Shown one piece after another: positions 25,621 to 33,535 of a DNA stretch of 47,331 bases. Under the pieces are notes generated by a model. The model worked only from the letters and a program-made list of their open reading frames with translations, had not been told where the DNA came from and did not search any database. This stretch comes from Bacteroidales bacterium (GTDB lineage Bacteria > Bacteroidota > Bacteroidia > Bacteroidales > WCHB1-69). The stretch covers positions 1-47,331 of the forward strand of contig JAFPXF010000069.1 of NCBI GenBank assembly GCA_017394765.1, in the 5' to 3' direction. The position numbers and the translations under genes were made by a program. Numbering within the stretch: the first letter of the stretch is position 1; every line of letters begins with the position of its first letter.

Positions 25621-27513
25621 ATGAACTATCTCGCCGTCAACAATCTCTCCAAAACGGTTGGGGAGAAGCTCCTGTTCCGTAACATCACCTTCGGGTTGGA
25701 AAAGGGACAGAAGAGTGCGCTCATCGCCCGCAATGGCACGGGCAAGAGCACGCTCCTCAACATTATTGCCGGACGCGAAGTGCCCGACGAGGGCGAGGTC
25801 GTCATCCGCAACGACATTGTCGTCTCCTATTTGCCCCAGATGGACAGCTTCAACGGCGACGACTCGGTGCTGAATGCCCTCTTTGACGAGGAGACTCCCG
25901 TGGTGCGCGCCATCAAGGAGTACGAAAGCTGCGTCACCCTCCTCGAACAGGGGATGACCGACAAGGTGCCCCAGGAGCGGATGGACAACGCCATCCTCGA
26001 AATCGACCGCCTCAACGCCTGGGACTACGAAGCCCGCATCAAGGAGATACTCTCCAAGTTCGGCATCCACGACATCTTCAAGAACGTCAACCAGCTCTCC
26101 GGCGGCCAGCGCAAGAAGGCCGCCCTCGCCAAGACACTCATTGCCGACACCGACCTGCTCATCCTTGACGAGCCCACCAACCATCTGGATGTCGAGATGA
26201 TCGAATGGTTAGAGAACTACCTCTCCTCCGCCAACATCACCCTTCTGATGGTGACCCACGACCGTTCCTTTCTCGACCGCGTCTGCAGCGACATCTTCGA
26301 GCTGAGCAACGGCTCGCTGTACCATTATCGCGGCAAGTACGACTATTTTGTCGAGAAAAAGGCCGAACGCCTCGCCAACGAGGCTGCCGAGCACGACCGC
26401 CTGCGCAATCTCTACCGCCGCGAGCTCGAGTGGGTACACACCTCCCCACAGGCCCGCACCTCCAAGGCGCGCGCCCGCATCAACCAGTTCGAGAAGCTGC
26501 AGGAGCAGATGGACCGCAAAGTGGAACAGGCCCCCGAAGCATTCAAGGTGCAAGCCGAAAGAATCGGGCACAAAATATTGGAAATAAGTCATCTGGATTT
26601 CGCTTATCCCGACCAGACCATCATCAAGGACTTTTCCTACATCTTCAAAAGAGGCGAGAAGTGCGGCATCGTGGGCAAAAACGGCACCGGCAAAAGCACC
26701 TTCCTGAAGATGATCATGGGCGAGGTGCGCCCCGACGGAGGCAAAATCACCCCGGGACTCACCATCAAGTTCGGCTATTTTTCGCAGGATGGCATGATCT
26801 ATGCCGGCAACAAAATCGTCCTCGAACTCGTCAAGGAACACGCCGAGGTCATCCGCATGGACAACGGCAACTATATCAGCGCCTCGCAGTTCCTCAACCA
26901 CTTCGGATTCCCCTTCAGCCAGCAGTACACCTACTACGAGGACCTCAGCGGCGGCGAGAAACGCAAACTCCACCTCCTCATTACCCTGTTAAAAAACCCT
27001 AATTTCCTCATCCTCGACGAGCCGACCAACGACTTCGACATCGACACGCTGAACCTGCTGGAGGACTTCCTGCTGAACTTTGGCGGCTGCCTCATCATCG
27101 TCTCCCACGACCGCTGGCTCATGAACAAGTTGGTCGATCACATCTTCGTGTTCGAGGGCGACGGGAAAATCAAGGACTACTACGGCAACTACACGGAGTA
27201 CCGCCAAGCCAAAGACAAGGAGTTGCGGATACAGAAGAAGATCGAGAAGGCATTGCGCCCTGCTGTGGAAAATCGTCCGCAAAGAGAAGAAACCAAGAAA
27301 AAACTTTCCTACAAAGAACAACGCGAATTAGAGCAGTTGGAACAAGAAATTTCAGACTTGGAAAAGGAGAAAAGTGACATCGAGGGCAAAATGGCCTTAG
27401 GGCAAGGCACGCCCGAAGACTTCGCCGAGTGGGGCAAACGTTACAACGAACTCAACCAGCTGTTAGACGAAAAGACCGAACGGTGGATGGAACTGTCCGA
27501 AAAAGAGGGGTGA
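25621..27513 (+). CDS. ABC-F family ATPase (Uup-like)
   Basis: 630 residues and no membrane segments. There are two ABC domains. Domain 1 has Walker A ARNGTGKST, signature LSGGQRKKA and Walker B LLILDEPTNHLD. Domain 2 has GKNGTGKST, LSGGEKRKL and FLILDEPTNDFD. A linker region of about 80 residues lies between them, and a C-terminal coiled coil (about 545-625: KLSYKEQRELEQLEQEISDLE in outline) matches Uup. ABC-F proteins act on the ribosome E-site or on DNA-related processes; Uup has been tied to ribosome assembly and replication-transcription. The ATG at 25621 gives a standard N-terminus (MNYLAVNNLSKTVGEK). Confidence 0.94.
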   Translation: MNYLAVNNLSKTVGEKLLFRNITFGLEKGQKSALIARNGTGKSTLLNIIAGREVPDEGEVVIRNDIVVSYLPQMDSFNGDDSVLNALFDEETPVVRAIKEYESCVTLLEQGMTDKVPQERMDNAILEIDRLNAWDYEARIKEILSKFGIHDIFKNVNQLSGGQRKKAALAKTLIADTDLLILDEPTNHLDVEMIEWLENYLSSANITLLMVTHDRSFLDRVCSDIFELSNGSLYHYRGKYDYFVEKKAERLANEAAEHDRLRNLYRRELEWVHTSPQARTSKARARINQFEKLQEQMDRKVEQAPEAFKVQAERIGHKILEISHLDFAYPDQTIIKDFSYIFKRGEKCGIVGKNGTGKSTFLKMIMGEVRPDGGKITPGLTIKFGYFSQDGMIYAGNKIVLELVKEHAEVIRMDNGNYISASQFLNHFGFPFSQQYTYYEDLSGGEKRKLHLLITLLKNPNFLILDEPTNDFDIDTLNLLEDFLLNFGGCLIIVSHDRWLMNKLVDHIFVFEGDGKIKDYYGNYTEYRQAKDKELRIQKKIEKALRPAVENRPQREETKKKLSYKEQRELEQLEQEISDLEKEKSDIEGKMALGQGTPEDFAEWGKRYNELNQLLDEKTERWMELSEKEG

Positions 27514-27518
27514 TTAAC

Positions 27519-27612
27519 CAGCCCGTTAGGGCTGAAGGGCTCGGTAGGAATGCGGACGGCGGTTTGGTTTTTGCGCACGCCGTAGGTGTGCGGGCATTTC
27601 GGAAAACGATGT
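27519..27612 (+). repeat. Half copy of the palindromic repeat unit (modules A and B)
   Basis: Module A (CAGCCCGTTAGGGCTG, 27519-27534) is a perfect hairpin and is followed by a conserved non-palindromic tail (AAGGGCTCGGTAGGAATGCG). Module B (CGCACGCCGTAGGTGTGCG, 27574-27592) is a near-perfect hairpin. The end, ...AAAACGATGT, matches the end of the two full copies. It begins five bases past the ABC-F stop codon, so module A may also end that transcript. Confidence 0.85.
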
Positions 27613-27625
27613 GGAATTCGATTTT

Positions 27626-27949
27626 GCCCGGCAGACCTGACGGCCTGCCAACATCCGCGACCGTGACAGATTCGGACAACCACCCTTTCCGCGTTTATGC
27701 ATAACACCCGGCAAAACGCCCAACCTGTCAACATTTGCAATCGTAACCGATTCGGGAAATCGTTCCTTTTGCGTATATACCTCCGAACCCGGCAAACCGT
27801 TCCGGCCAACAACCGCAACCGCGCCCGTATCAACGGGACACCGTTCCGGCCACGAAACAGCCCGTTAGGGCTGAAGGGCTCGGTAGGAATGCGGACGGCG
27901 GTTCGGGGTTGCGCACGCCGTAGGTGTGCGGGGAAAAAACGATGTCGGC
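27626..27949 (+). repeat. Long direct repeat, copy 1 (modules C-A-B)
   Basis: About 324 bases. It starts with module C (GGCAGACCTGACGGCCTGCC, 27630-27649), runs through a conserved ~200-base body, then has module A (27858-27873) and module B (27912-27930). It ends at ...CGATGTCGGC. Copy 2 (28621-28938) starts exactly 995 bases downstream and is, by eye, roughly nine-tenths identical. No coding function is apparent. Confidence 0.9.
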
Positions 27950-28036
27950 ATAAATAAAAGAGAGTCAATACAATGTGTTTTATTTTTACAATTTATTGTT
28001 AAAATATTGATACACAATATTTTATGATATTTTTTG

Positions 28037-28044
28037 TATTTTTG
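28037..28044 (+). promoter_or_regulatory. Promoter -7 element (TATTTTTG) of the transposase gene
   Basis: Exact TAnnTTTG match, 35 bases before the transposase ATG. A near-match (TATTTTTTG) lies just upstream. Confidence 0.55.
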
Positions 28045-28079
28045 CCGCCCAAAAAAATTATTAAAAAAACAATGAAATT

Positions 28080-28538
28080 ATGAGCAACACTTACACCCAA
28101 ATTCACATTCAAACCGTTTTTGCCGTACGAAATAGAGACGCATTAATTTCACCAGAATGGAGTGAACGATTGTATAGCTACATGGCGTCAATTGTCAATG
28201 ACCAAGGGCACAAAACCTTGGCGATTGGCGGCGTTTCAAATCACGTGCATTTATTGTTTGGTTTTCGACCAACACAATCTTTATCATCCTTGATGTTAAG
28301 ATTGAAACGCGAAACTTCAGAATGGATAAACAAAGAAAGGCTTACTAGATTCCAATTCCAATGGCAGGAGGGTTATGGGGCTTTTTCATATTCAAAGAGT
28401 CATGTGCCAAGAGTTGTGCAATACATTTTGAATCAAGAAAAACACCATGCCAAGAGATCGTTCCGTGAGGAATATTTGGATATGTTGAGAAAAAACGAGA
28501 TAGAATTTGACGAACGATACATATTTGAAGATGTTTGA
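28080..28538 (+). CDS. IS200/IS605-type HUH transposase (TnpA, Y1)
   Basis: 152 residues. The HUH motif is NHVHLLF and the single catalytic Tyr lies in VVQYILNQEKHH, the usual layout of this family. The sequence SNTYTQIHIQTVFAVRNRDAL is typical of Bacteroidota IS200-like proteins. It nicks and joins single-stranded DNA at sites recognised through hairpins. The length and all motifs are intact, so the protein is probably active. The start ATG overlaps the stop of a three-codon upstream ORF (MKL, 28072-28083). The gene is AT-richer than its neighbours, consistent with horizontal origin. Confidence 0.93.
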   Translation: MSNTYTQIHIQTVFAVRNRDALISPEWSERLYSYMASIVNDQGHKTLAIGGVSNHVHLLFGFRPTQSLSSLMLRLKRETSEWINKERLTRFQFQWQEGYGAFSYSKSHVPRVVQYILNQEKHHAKRSFREEYLDMLRKNEIEFDERYIFEDV

Positions 28539-28563
28539 TTGATGTGTTTTATATTCGGTTTTT

Positions 28564-28590
28564 GCCCGCAGACCTAACGGCCTGCGACAT
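28564..28590 (+). repeat. Variant module C palindrome
   Basis: GCAGACCTAACGGCCTGC (28568-28585) is a diverged copy of module C. It lies 26 bases past the transposase stop and could serve as its 3' hairpin. Confidence 0.75.
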
Positions 28591-28620
28591 CACGCCCGTA
28601 CACGCCTGTGCTACTACCAA

Positions 28621-28938
28621 GCCCGGCAGACCTGACGGCCTGCCAACATCCGCGACCGTGACAGATTCGGACAACCACCCTTTCCGCGTTTATGCATAAC
28701 ACCCAGCAAACCACCCAACCTGTCACCACTTGCAATCGTAACCGATTCGGGAAACCGTTCCTTTTGCGTATATACCTCCGAACCCACCAAACCGCTCCTG
28801 CCAACACCCGCGACCGTATCAACGGGACACCGTTCCGGCCACGAAACAGCCCGTAGGGCTGAAGGGCTCGGTAGGAATGCGGAGAGTGGTTCGAAGGTTG
28901 CGCACGCCGTAGGTGTGCGGGCAAAAAACGATGTCGGC
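28621..28938 (+). repeat. Long direct repeat, copy 2 (modules C-A-B)
   Basis: About 318 bases, with module C at 28625-28644, module A at 28847-28861 (one T shorter in the loop than the other copies) and module B at 28901-28919. It has the same order and end point as copy 1. The non-coding stretch 28539-29026 is filled by this copy, the variant module C and a double promoter. Confidence 0.9.
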
Positions 28939-28971
28939 TAATATTTATGATAAAATACGGGCATATCTGAA

Positions 28972-28987
28972 TATTTTTGTATTTTTG
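28972..28987 (+). promoter_or_regulatory. Two head-to-tail promoter -7 elements (TATTTTTG twice)
   Basis: TATTTTTG at 28972-28979 is followed at once by a second TATTTTTG at 28980-28987, 40-55 bases ahead of the T9SS cargo gene at 29027. This would give two start sites 8 bases apart. Confidence 0.55.
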
Positions 28988-29026
28988 CCCCGTAAAGTTG
29001 TTGGTTCTTTGCTGAACATATAGATT

Positions 29027-30709
29027 ATGAAAAAGTTAATTGTATTTTTGTGTTTTGTCTTTGTGAGTCTGACTGGATTCGCAAGGAATGGTTCTCTTCC
29101 TACTCCGAATCAATTACTTTCGGGGGATACTATTTATGGTTTAACTATATCTGTGTGTGCTGGATCTGAGATTAGTACGCCGATACCACCTTCTTTACAT
29201 TTTCAGACAAGTTGTAGCTATGTCTGTCAGGGGGTGAGGTATTATACGACGGAGCCGTATATCGTAGTTACATTCGATGTTCCTAGTGATACTACTATTA
29301 TGTGCTATGTGGATTCTGTGAATGGAGCAGAATTGAGTGCTGTGAAAGCTATCGCTTTTTCTATCCATGTTCCGCCTACTATCTCCATTCCCACAAATTT
29401 GGTCAAGCATGTGACATGTCCTGATGGATATCTGTATCCGTATATGGATGGTTCATTTCATGTAGATTTGGATAATCCTGTACAGGATTATGAGTGGATA
29501 AAAGCGAAGGTAGATACACCATTCTTTTTTGTCCATACGTTTTATGATTCTCTCACTCTAACTGGCTTGAGAGCAGGGACTTATCATGTAATTGCTCATG
29601 GAACTAATGGCTGTGAGTATCATGATAGTGTCACCATAGAGCAACCTGAGCCGTGGGTTGATACAGGTGTTTATGCAGATACTGTATGTACAAATCAAAC
29701 AGGATGTATAAATCTTGGTTTATCAGGAGGAACTCCGCCATATCATTTCACATGGTTTTACTATGCTGACACAGGTCAAGTTTTTTTACCTGATACTACT
29801 TGCTCGGCTTGTGGATTATCTGCTGGTGGAACAATTTATTTTGTTTACATATACGACTCTAGAGGGTGTAAATTTTTTGGAGATGAAACAGAATTTGCTA
29901 TTTGTTATCTCTATGAATACGTGGAAGACTCTATCTCACTTTCAGCTACAAATTCTCGAGTGTGCTATGGAGGAGTAGATACTTTACATGCACAAAGTAT
30001 GGGGTATGAGACTAGCTATCTGTGGCATGTAGGAGACTTGGAGGATAGTGTGAATTATTCTACGTGGATAGAGACGGATTCGGTATATATAGCAGAATAC
30101 CTGACTCCGCCTATGACTATGTCGACGTGGGTGTCTGTGGATTTCTCTGACCAACATGGTTGTGTGACACACGACTCAGTGTGGGTAGAAGTATACAATC
30201 CGGATGTCTCCATGACTGTCCAGACTCCACAAATTTTCACTGATTCTACTTTCGTCATCTATGTATCTCCGCCTGGTGGTGATCTGTATCTCGATGATGT
30301 ATTGTCGGTATCGAGTATCCCATCAGTCTTCACTGTCCATACCAATGGACTTTCGGTAGGAGAGCATGTACTGAAGTACTCTGGAATATTTGGTGCTGAA
30401 GTAGGATTGGCTTGTGAAGATGAGGTAACTCTACCTATCCAGGTGGAAATAAATCCGCTTGTGACAGATTGGAAGTATGAGATTTCCATCTATCCGAATC
30501 CAGCTACTACCACTCTGAATCTGACTAGTACAGCAAATTCTGATTTTGATATATCAATCCTGGATATGACAGGAAAGGTAATCAAGGCAGAGAAAATGCT
30601 CGATCAGACTTTCACGTTTGATGTCTCGGATTTGGCATCTGGGATATATATGCTTCGTCTCGTATCTAGAGATGGAGCTAGCAAAATAGTGAAGTTTGTG
30701 AAGAGATAA
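29027..30709 (+). CDS. T9SS cargo protein with type A sorting domain and SprB-like repeat
   Basis: 560 residues. A signal peptide (MKKLIVFLCFVFVSLTGFA) opens the protein. An SprB-like segment (LRAGTYHVIAHGTNGCEYHDSV in outline, about 185-210) and a related LSGGTPPYHFTW segment follow. The C-terminal ~75 residues form a type A T9SS sorting domain: ISIYPNPATTTLNL, then FDISILDMTGKVI, then LASGIYMLRLVS and KIVKFVKR. The protein should cross the outer membrane by the type IX system and be attached to the surface or released. The gene is strikingly AT-rich and T-ending in codon choice compared with flanking genes, which suggests transfer together with the transposase islet. The ligand is unknown. 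Confidence 0.9.
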   Translation: MKKLIVFLCFVFVSLTGFARNGSLPTPNQLLSGDTIYGLTISVCAGSEISTPIPPSLHFQTSCSYVCQGVRYYTTEPYIVVTFDVPSDTTIMCYVDSVNGAELSAVKAIAFSIHVPPTISIPTNLVKHVTCPDGYLYPYMDGSFHVDLDNPVQDYEWIKAKVDTPFFFVHTFYDSLTLTGLRAGTYHVIAHGTNGCEYHDSVTIEQPEPWVDTGVYADTVCTNQTGCINLGLSGGTPPYHFTWFYYADTGQVFLPDTTCSACGLSAGGTIYFVYIYDSRGCKFFGDETEFAICYLYEYVEDSISLSATNSRVCYGGVDTLHAQSMGYETSYLWHVGDLEDSVNYSTWIETDSVYIAEYLTPPMTMSTWVSVDFSDQHGCVTHDSVWVEVYNPDVSMTVQTPQIFTDSTFVIYVSPPGGDLYLDDVLSVSSIPSVFTVHTNGLSVGEHVLKYSGIFGAEVGLACEDEVTLPIQVEINPLVTDWKYEISIYPNPATTTLNLTSTANSDFDISILDMTGKVIKAEKMLDQTFTFDVSDLASGIYMLRLVSRDGASKIVKFVKR

Positions 30710-30723
30710 AAATCGTATCTTTG
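30695..30723 (+). promoter_or_regulatory. Promoter TTTG-N17-TATCTTTG of the AAA-ATPase gene
   Basis: TTTG at 30695-30698 and TATCTTTG at 30716-30723 are spaced 17 bases apart and lie 20 bases before the ATG at 30744. The -33 box lies within the last codons of the T9SS gene. Confidence 0.65.
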
Positions 30724-30743
30724 CCGCGATAAAACCGTCCGTC

Positions 30744-32339
30744 ATGAACACCGTCCGCAAATACCCCGTCGGCATCCAGACCTTTTCGGAAATCAGAAAG
30801 GGCAACTACATTTATATCGACAAAACAGACTTGGTGTGGGAGATGACCCGCATGAAATTCGTCTTCCTCAGTCGTCCCCGTCGGTTCGGCAAGAGCCTGC
30901 TGACCACCACGCTGGACTCCTACTTCAAAGGGCAAAAAGAACTTTTCGAAGGACTCAAGATTATGGACTTGGAGACGGAGTGGGAGCAGTACCCAGTCAT
31001 CCATGTGGATTTAAGCGAAGCCAAGATTTGCCAATCTGTGGAAGAGCTGCGTGACACCCTCCTGTTTTTGCTGAAACCGTTGACTAAAGTGTTCGGCAAG
31101 GAGGAGGATGAAGTTCTGCCAGGCAAATTACTGAAAGGCATCATCCACCGCGCATACGAGAAAACCGGCAAGCAGGTGGCCGTCGTCATCGATGAATACG
31201 ACGCGCCCCTGTTGGACAAGCTCCACCTTTCGGAATTGCTGGACGGGTTCCGCAACGTGATGCAGGAATTCTTCATCCAGATTAAAGCGAACGAGGCGCT
31301 GATCCGCTTCTGCTTCATCACCGGCATCACCAAATTCTCCCAGCTGAGCATCTTCTCCACCCTCAACAACCTCACCAATATCTCCATGGATGCCAAGTAC
31401 GCCGCCATCTGCGGCATCACCGAGGAGGAACTCGCCACTGACATGGCCCCCGACATCGCGATGCTGGCGGAAGTGTACGAATGCACGCCCGAGGAGATGC
31501 ACGACAAGCTGAAAAAGCAATATGACGGTTACCGCTTTTCTGAAGTTTCGCCCGACATCTACAACCCGTTCAGTCTGCTCAAATGTTTCAACCAACGCAA
31601 AATCGCCAACTACTGGTTCGAAAGCGGCACCCCGACCTTCCTCATCCGACAGATGCAGCACTTCCGCACCGACATCACCACGATGGAGCGCATCGAAGCC
31701 TCGGCGACCGCTTTCGACCGTCCCCCCGAGGCCATGAACACCGCCCTGCCGCTGCTCTACCAAACCGGCTACCTCACCATCAAGGAGTACGACCGCGAGT
31801 CCAACTCCTATATCCTGTCCATCCCAAACAACGAGGTTCGCACGGGATTCATCGACGGACTGATTCCCTCCTACATCGGGCTGGACGGGAGTTACGTGCA
31901 GGATGGCTTCGCCCTGAAGTTCTGGCGCTCCCTGAAAAAGAACGACATCGACCTCGCCATGCAAGAGATGAAGGCCTACTTTGCCGGACTGCCCTACGTG
32001 GAAGGCTTCCAAAAGAAGTTGGCGGAGGTGAAGAACTACGAAGGATTCTACGAATGGTCGCTGTACCTGATTTTCTCGATGCTCAACGTCTATGTGCGCA
32101 CCCAGGTCAAGTGCGCGGGCGGCCGCACCGATGTCGTGGTGCTGATGCCCGATACCACCTACGTTTTTGAACTCAAAGCGAACGGCACAGCACAGGAGGC
32201 CCTTGACCAGATCAACAGCAAGGGTTACGCCCTGCCCTACGAAACCGAAGGCCGCAAGGTCGTGAAAATCGGCGTGGCTTTCGAGCGGGAGACGATGACA
32301 GTGGGGGATTATCTCGTGGAGCCGGATATCAGGGATTAG
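30744..32339 (+). CDS. AAA-ATPase-like protein with C-terminal PD-(D/E)XK nuclease fold
   Basis: 531 residues. The N-terminal AAA-ATPase-like domain has a Walker A of the RPRRFGKSLL form (about residues 39-48) and Walker B VAVVIDEYDAPL (about 145-156). The C-terminal part has a PD-(D/E)XK nuclease-like core (GRTDVVVLMPDTTYVFELK, then ALDQINSKGYA). This architecture (AAA-ATPase_like plus PDDEXK_9) occurs in many copies per genome in Bacteroidota. Its role is unsettled; mobile element or defence links have been suggested. All motifs are intact. It has its own promoter. Composition is GC-rich, unlike the T9SS gene just upstream. Confidence 0.92.
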   Translation: MNTVRKYPVGIQTFSEIRKGNYIYIDKTDLVWEMTRMKFVFLSRPRRFGKSLLTTTLDSYFKGQKELFEGLKIMDLETEWEQYPVIHVDLSEAKICQSVEELRDTLLFLLKPLTKVFGKEEDEVLPGKLLKGIIHRAYEKTGKQVAVVIDEYDAPLLDKLHLSELLDGFRNVMQEFFIQIKANEALIRFCFITGITKFSQLSIFSTLNNLTNISMDAKYAAICGITEEELATDMAPDIAMLAEVYECTPEEMHDKLKKQYDGYRFSEVSPDIYNPFSLLKCFNQRKIANYWFESGTPTFLIRQMQHFRTDITTMERIEASATAFDRPPEAMNTALPLLYQTGYLTIKEYDRESNSYILSIPNNEVRTGFIDGLIPSYIGLDGSYVQDGFALKFWRSLKKNDIDLAMQEMKAYFAGLPYVEGFQKKLAEVKNYEGFYEWSLYLIFSMLNVYVRTQVKCAGGRTDVVVLMPDTTYVFELKANGTAQEALDQINSKGYALPYETEGRKVVKIGVAFERETMTVGDYLVEPDIRD

Positions 32340-32374
32340 TTTATACATTTTCACAGCATAAACTCTGGATGTGT

Positions 32375-32392
32375 GGTTTCGAAAGAAACCAT
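32375..32392 (+). other. Small hairpin in the rsmE leader
   Basis: TGGTTTC-GAAA-GAAACCA forms a 7-bp stem capped by a GAAA tetraloop, 42 bases before the rsmE start. No T-run follows, so it is not a typical terminator. Confidence 0.35.
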
Positions 32393-32433
32393 AGCGGAAA
32401 AGAAAGTGTATTTCAAAAAACCATACTCGCGTA

Positions 32434-33180
32434 ATGAAAAACAAAGATACAAAGCCAACTGTTTTCAACCAATACTTTTACCATCCCGACTTGTCACAAC
32501 CGACAATCAAGCTCAGTGCCGAGGAATCGGAACATTGTTGTCGGGCGCTGCGCCACCGAGAGGGTGACGAGGTTTTTCTCACCGACGGCCATGGACGGGA
32601 GGCGAGGGCCATTGTCATGGTCGCCGACCCCAAGGCGTGCGTGCTGGAAATCAAGGAGGTGAAGGAAGAGGTGGGCACACGGAAGTTGCATCTTCACATT
32701 GCCATCGCCCCCACCAAGAATGCAGACCGCATCGAGTGGTTTGTCGAAAAGAGCGTGGAAATTGGCGTAGAGGCCATCACCTTCCTGATTTGCGACCACT
32801 CGGAGCGCCCGCGCGTCAATTTGGACCGCCTACGCCGCGTGGCCGTATCCGCCCTCAAGCAGTGCCAGACCACCTGGCTGCCCACGATGGAGGTCTTGAC
32901 TTTCAACGAATTCATTGAAAAACAGCGTCCGTGGGTCGCCAACCGCTATATCGCCTGGTGCGATGACAAAAACACCCGCCAGTTTGCCGCCGAGCCATTC
33001 ACCGCCAAAGAGGTGGTGTTGCTCATCGGGCCCGAAGGTGACTTCAGTGAAAGGGAAATCGCCTTAGCCCGCGAAGCAGGCTATACAGAGGTGAAATTGG
33101 GCAATCGCCGTCTGCGCACTGAAACCGCCGGACTGTATGGATGCCTCGTGGTCGCCACGCACGAATTGTTTTGGCAATGA
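32434..33180 (+). CDS. rsmE: 16S rRNA (uracil1498-N3)-methyltransferase RsmE
   Basis: 248 residues. The N-terminal PUA-like part contains HCCRALRHREGDEVFLTDG in outline. The C-terminal SPOUT knot has LLIGPEGDFSEREIALA and KLGNRRLRTETAGLYG, which bind S-adenosylmethionine. It methylates U1498 in helix 44 of 16S rRNA. The length is normal. No TAnnTTTG element was found in its 94-base leader, so it may be read from the upstream gene's promoter. It is followed by a long structured non-coding block. Confidence 0.95.
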   Translation: MKNKDTKPTVFNQYFYHPDLSQPTIKLSAEESEHCCRALRHREGDEVFLTDGHGREARAIVMVADPKACVLEIKEVKEEVGTRKLHLHIAIAPTKNADRIEWFVEKSVEIGVEAITFLICDHSERPRVNLDRLRRVAVSALKQCQTTWLPTMEVLTFNEFIEKQRPWVANRYIAWCDDKNTRQFAAEPFTAKEVVLLIGPEGDFSEREIALAREAGYTEVKLGNRRLRTETAGLYGCLVVATHELFWQ

Positions 33181-33247
33181 TAAGGTAGTTGACCATAGGA
33201 AACCTATAACGACGTGGACTCCATCGCTTTTAGTGTTCGCGGCACCT

Positions 33248-33309
33248 TGGGTGCTGCACCCAAAAAACTCCCCTTCTTTTTGAAGAAGGGGTGCCCGAAG
33301 GGCGGGGTA
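33248..33309 (-). repeat. Hairpin-bearing repeat, inverted copy 1
   Basis: Contains TTGGGTGC-T-GCACCCAA, then CCCCTTCTT-TTTG-AAGAAGGGG (perfect 9-bp stem) and GCCC-GAA-GGGC. Read on the minus strand it begins TACCCCGCCCTTCGGGCACC, which matches copy 2. It lies about 70 bases past rsmE and could act as its terminator. Confidence 0.8.
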
Positions 33310-33483
33310 GATATATGAGAGATTGGCCGTTAGGCCATCCTTGTTGTCCGCATTGCGGTTCATGCGATAATAACCCGACAAATTTCTGTTCACGGGGGAG
33401 ATTCTGGACATAGAGGTCTTTGATTCTGCTGCTGTTAATAGTGGTTATTTCTTTTATAAGGTATTATAAATCTATATATTAAC

Positions 33484-33535
33484 TACCCCGACCTACGGCC
33501 ACCCCTTCTGAAAATCAGAAGGGGAGTTATGGGGT
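33484..33535 (+). repeat. Hairpin-bearing repeat, copy 2
   Basis: Begins TACCCCGACCTACGGCCACC and has CCCCTTCTGA-AAA-TCAGAAGGGG, a perfect 10-bp stem, then AGTT and GGGGTG. It is the same element as 33248-33309 in the opposite orientation, about 175 bases away. Confidence 0.8.

Larger units (their letters stand above)
27519..28938 (+). mobile_element. Putative IS200/IS605-type or REP-transposase islet
   Basis: A single-ORF HUH transposase (28080-28538) is enclosed by two ~320 bp direct repeats and a half copy, all made of short imperfect palindromes. IS200/IS605 elements and REP-associated tyrosine transposases both use subterminal hairpins rather than terminal inverted repeats, which fits. 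The exact element ends cannot be set from one copy. No TnpB gene or omega RNA is present next to it. Confidence 0.5.

Noticed and set aside
31128..32468. 446-codon open frame opposite the AAA-ATPase gene
   Set aside because: The sense gene has clear ATPase and nuclease motifs; the antisense frame has none.
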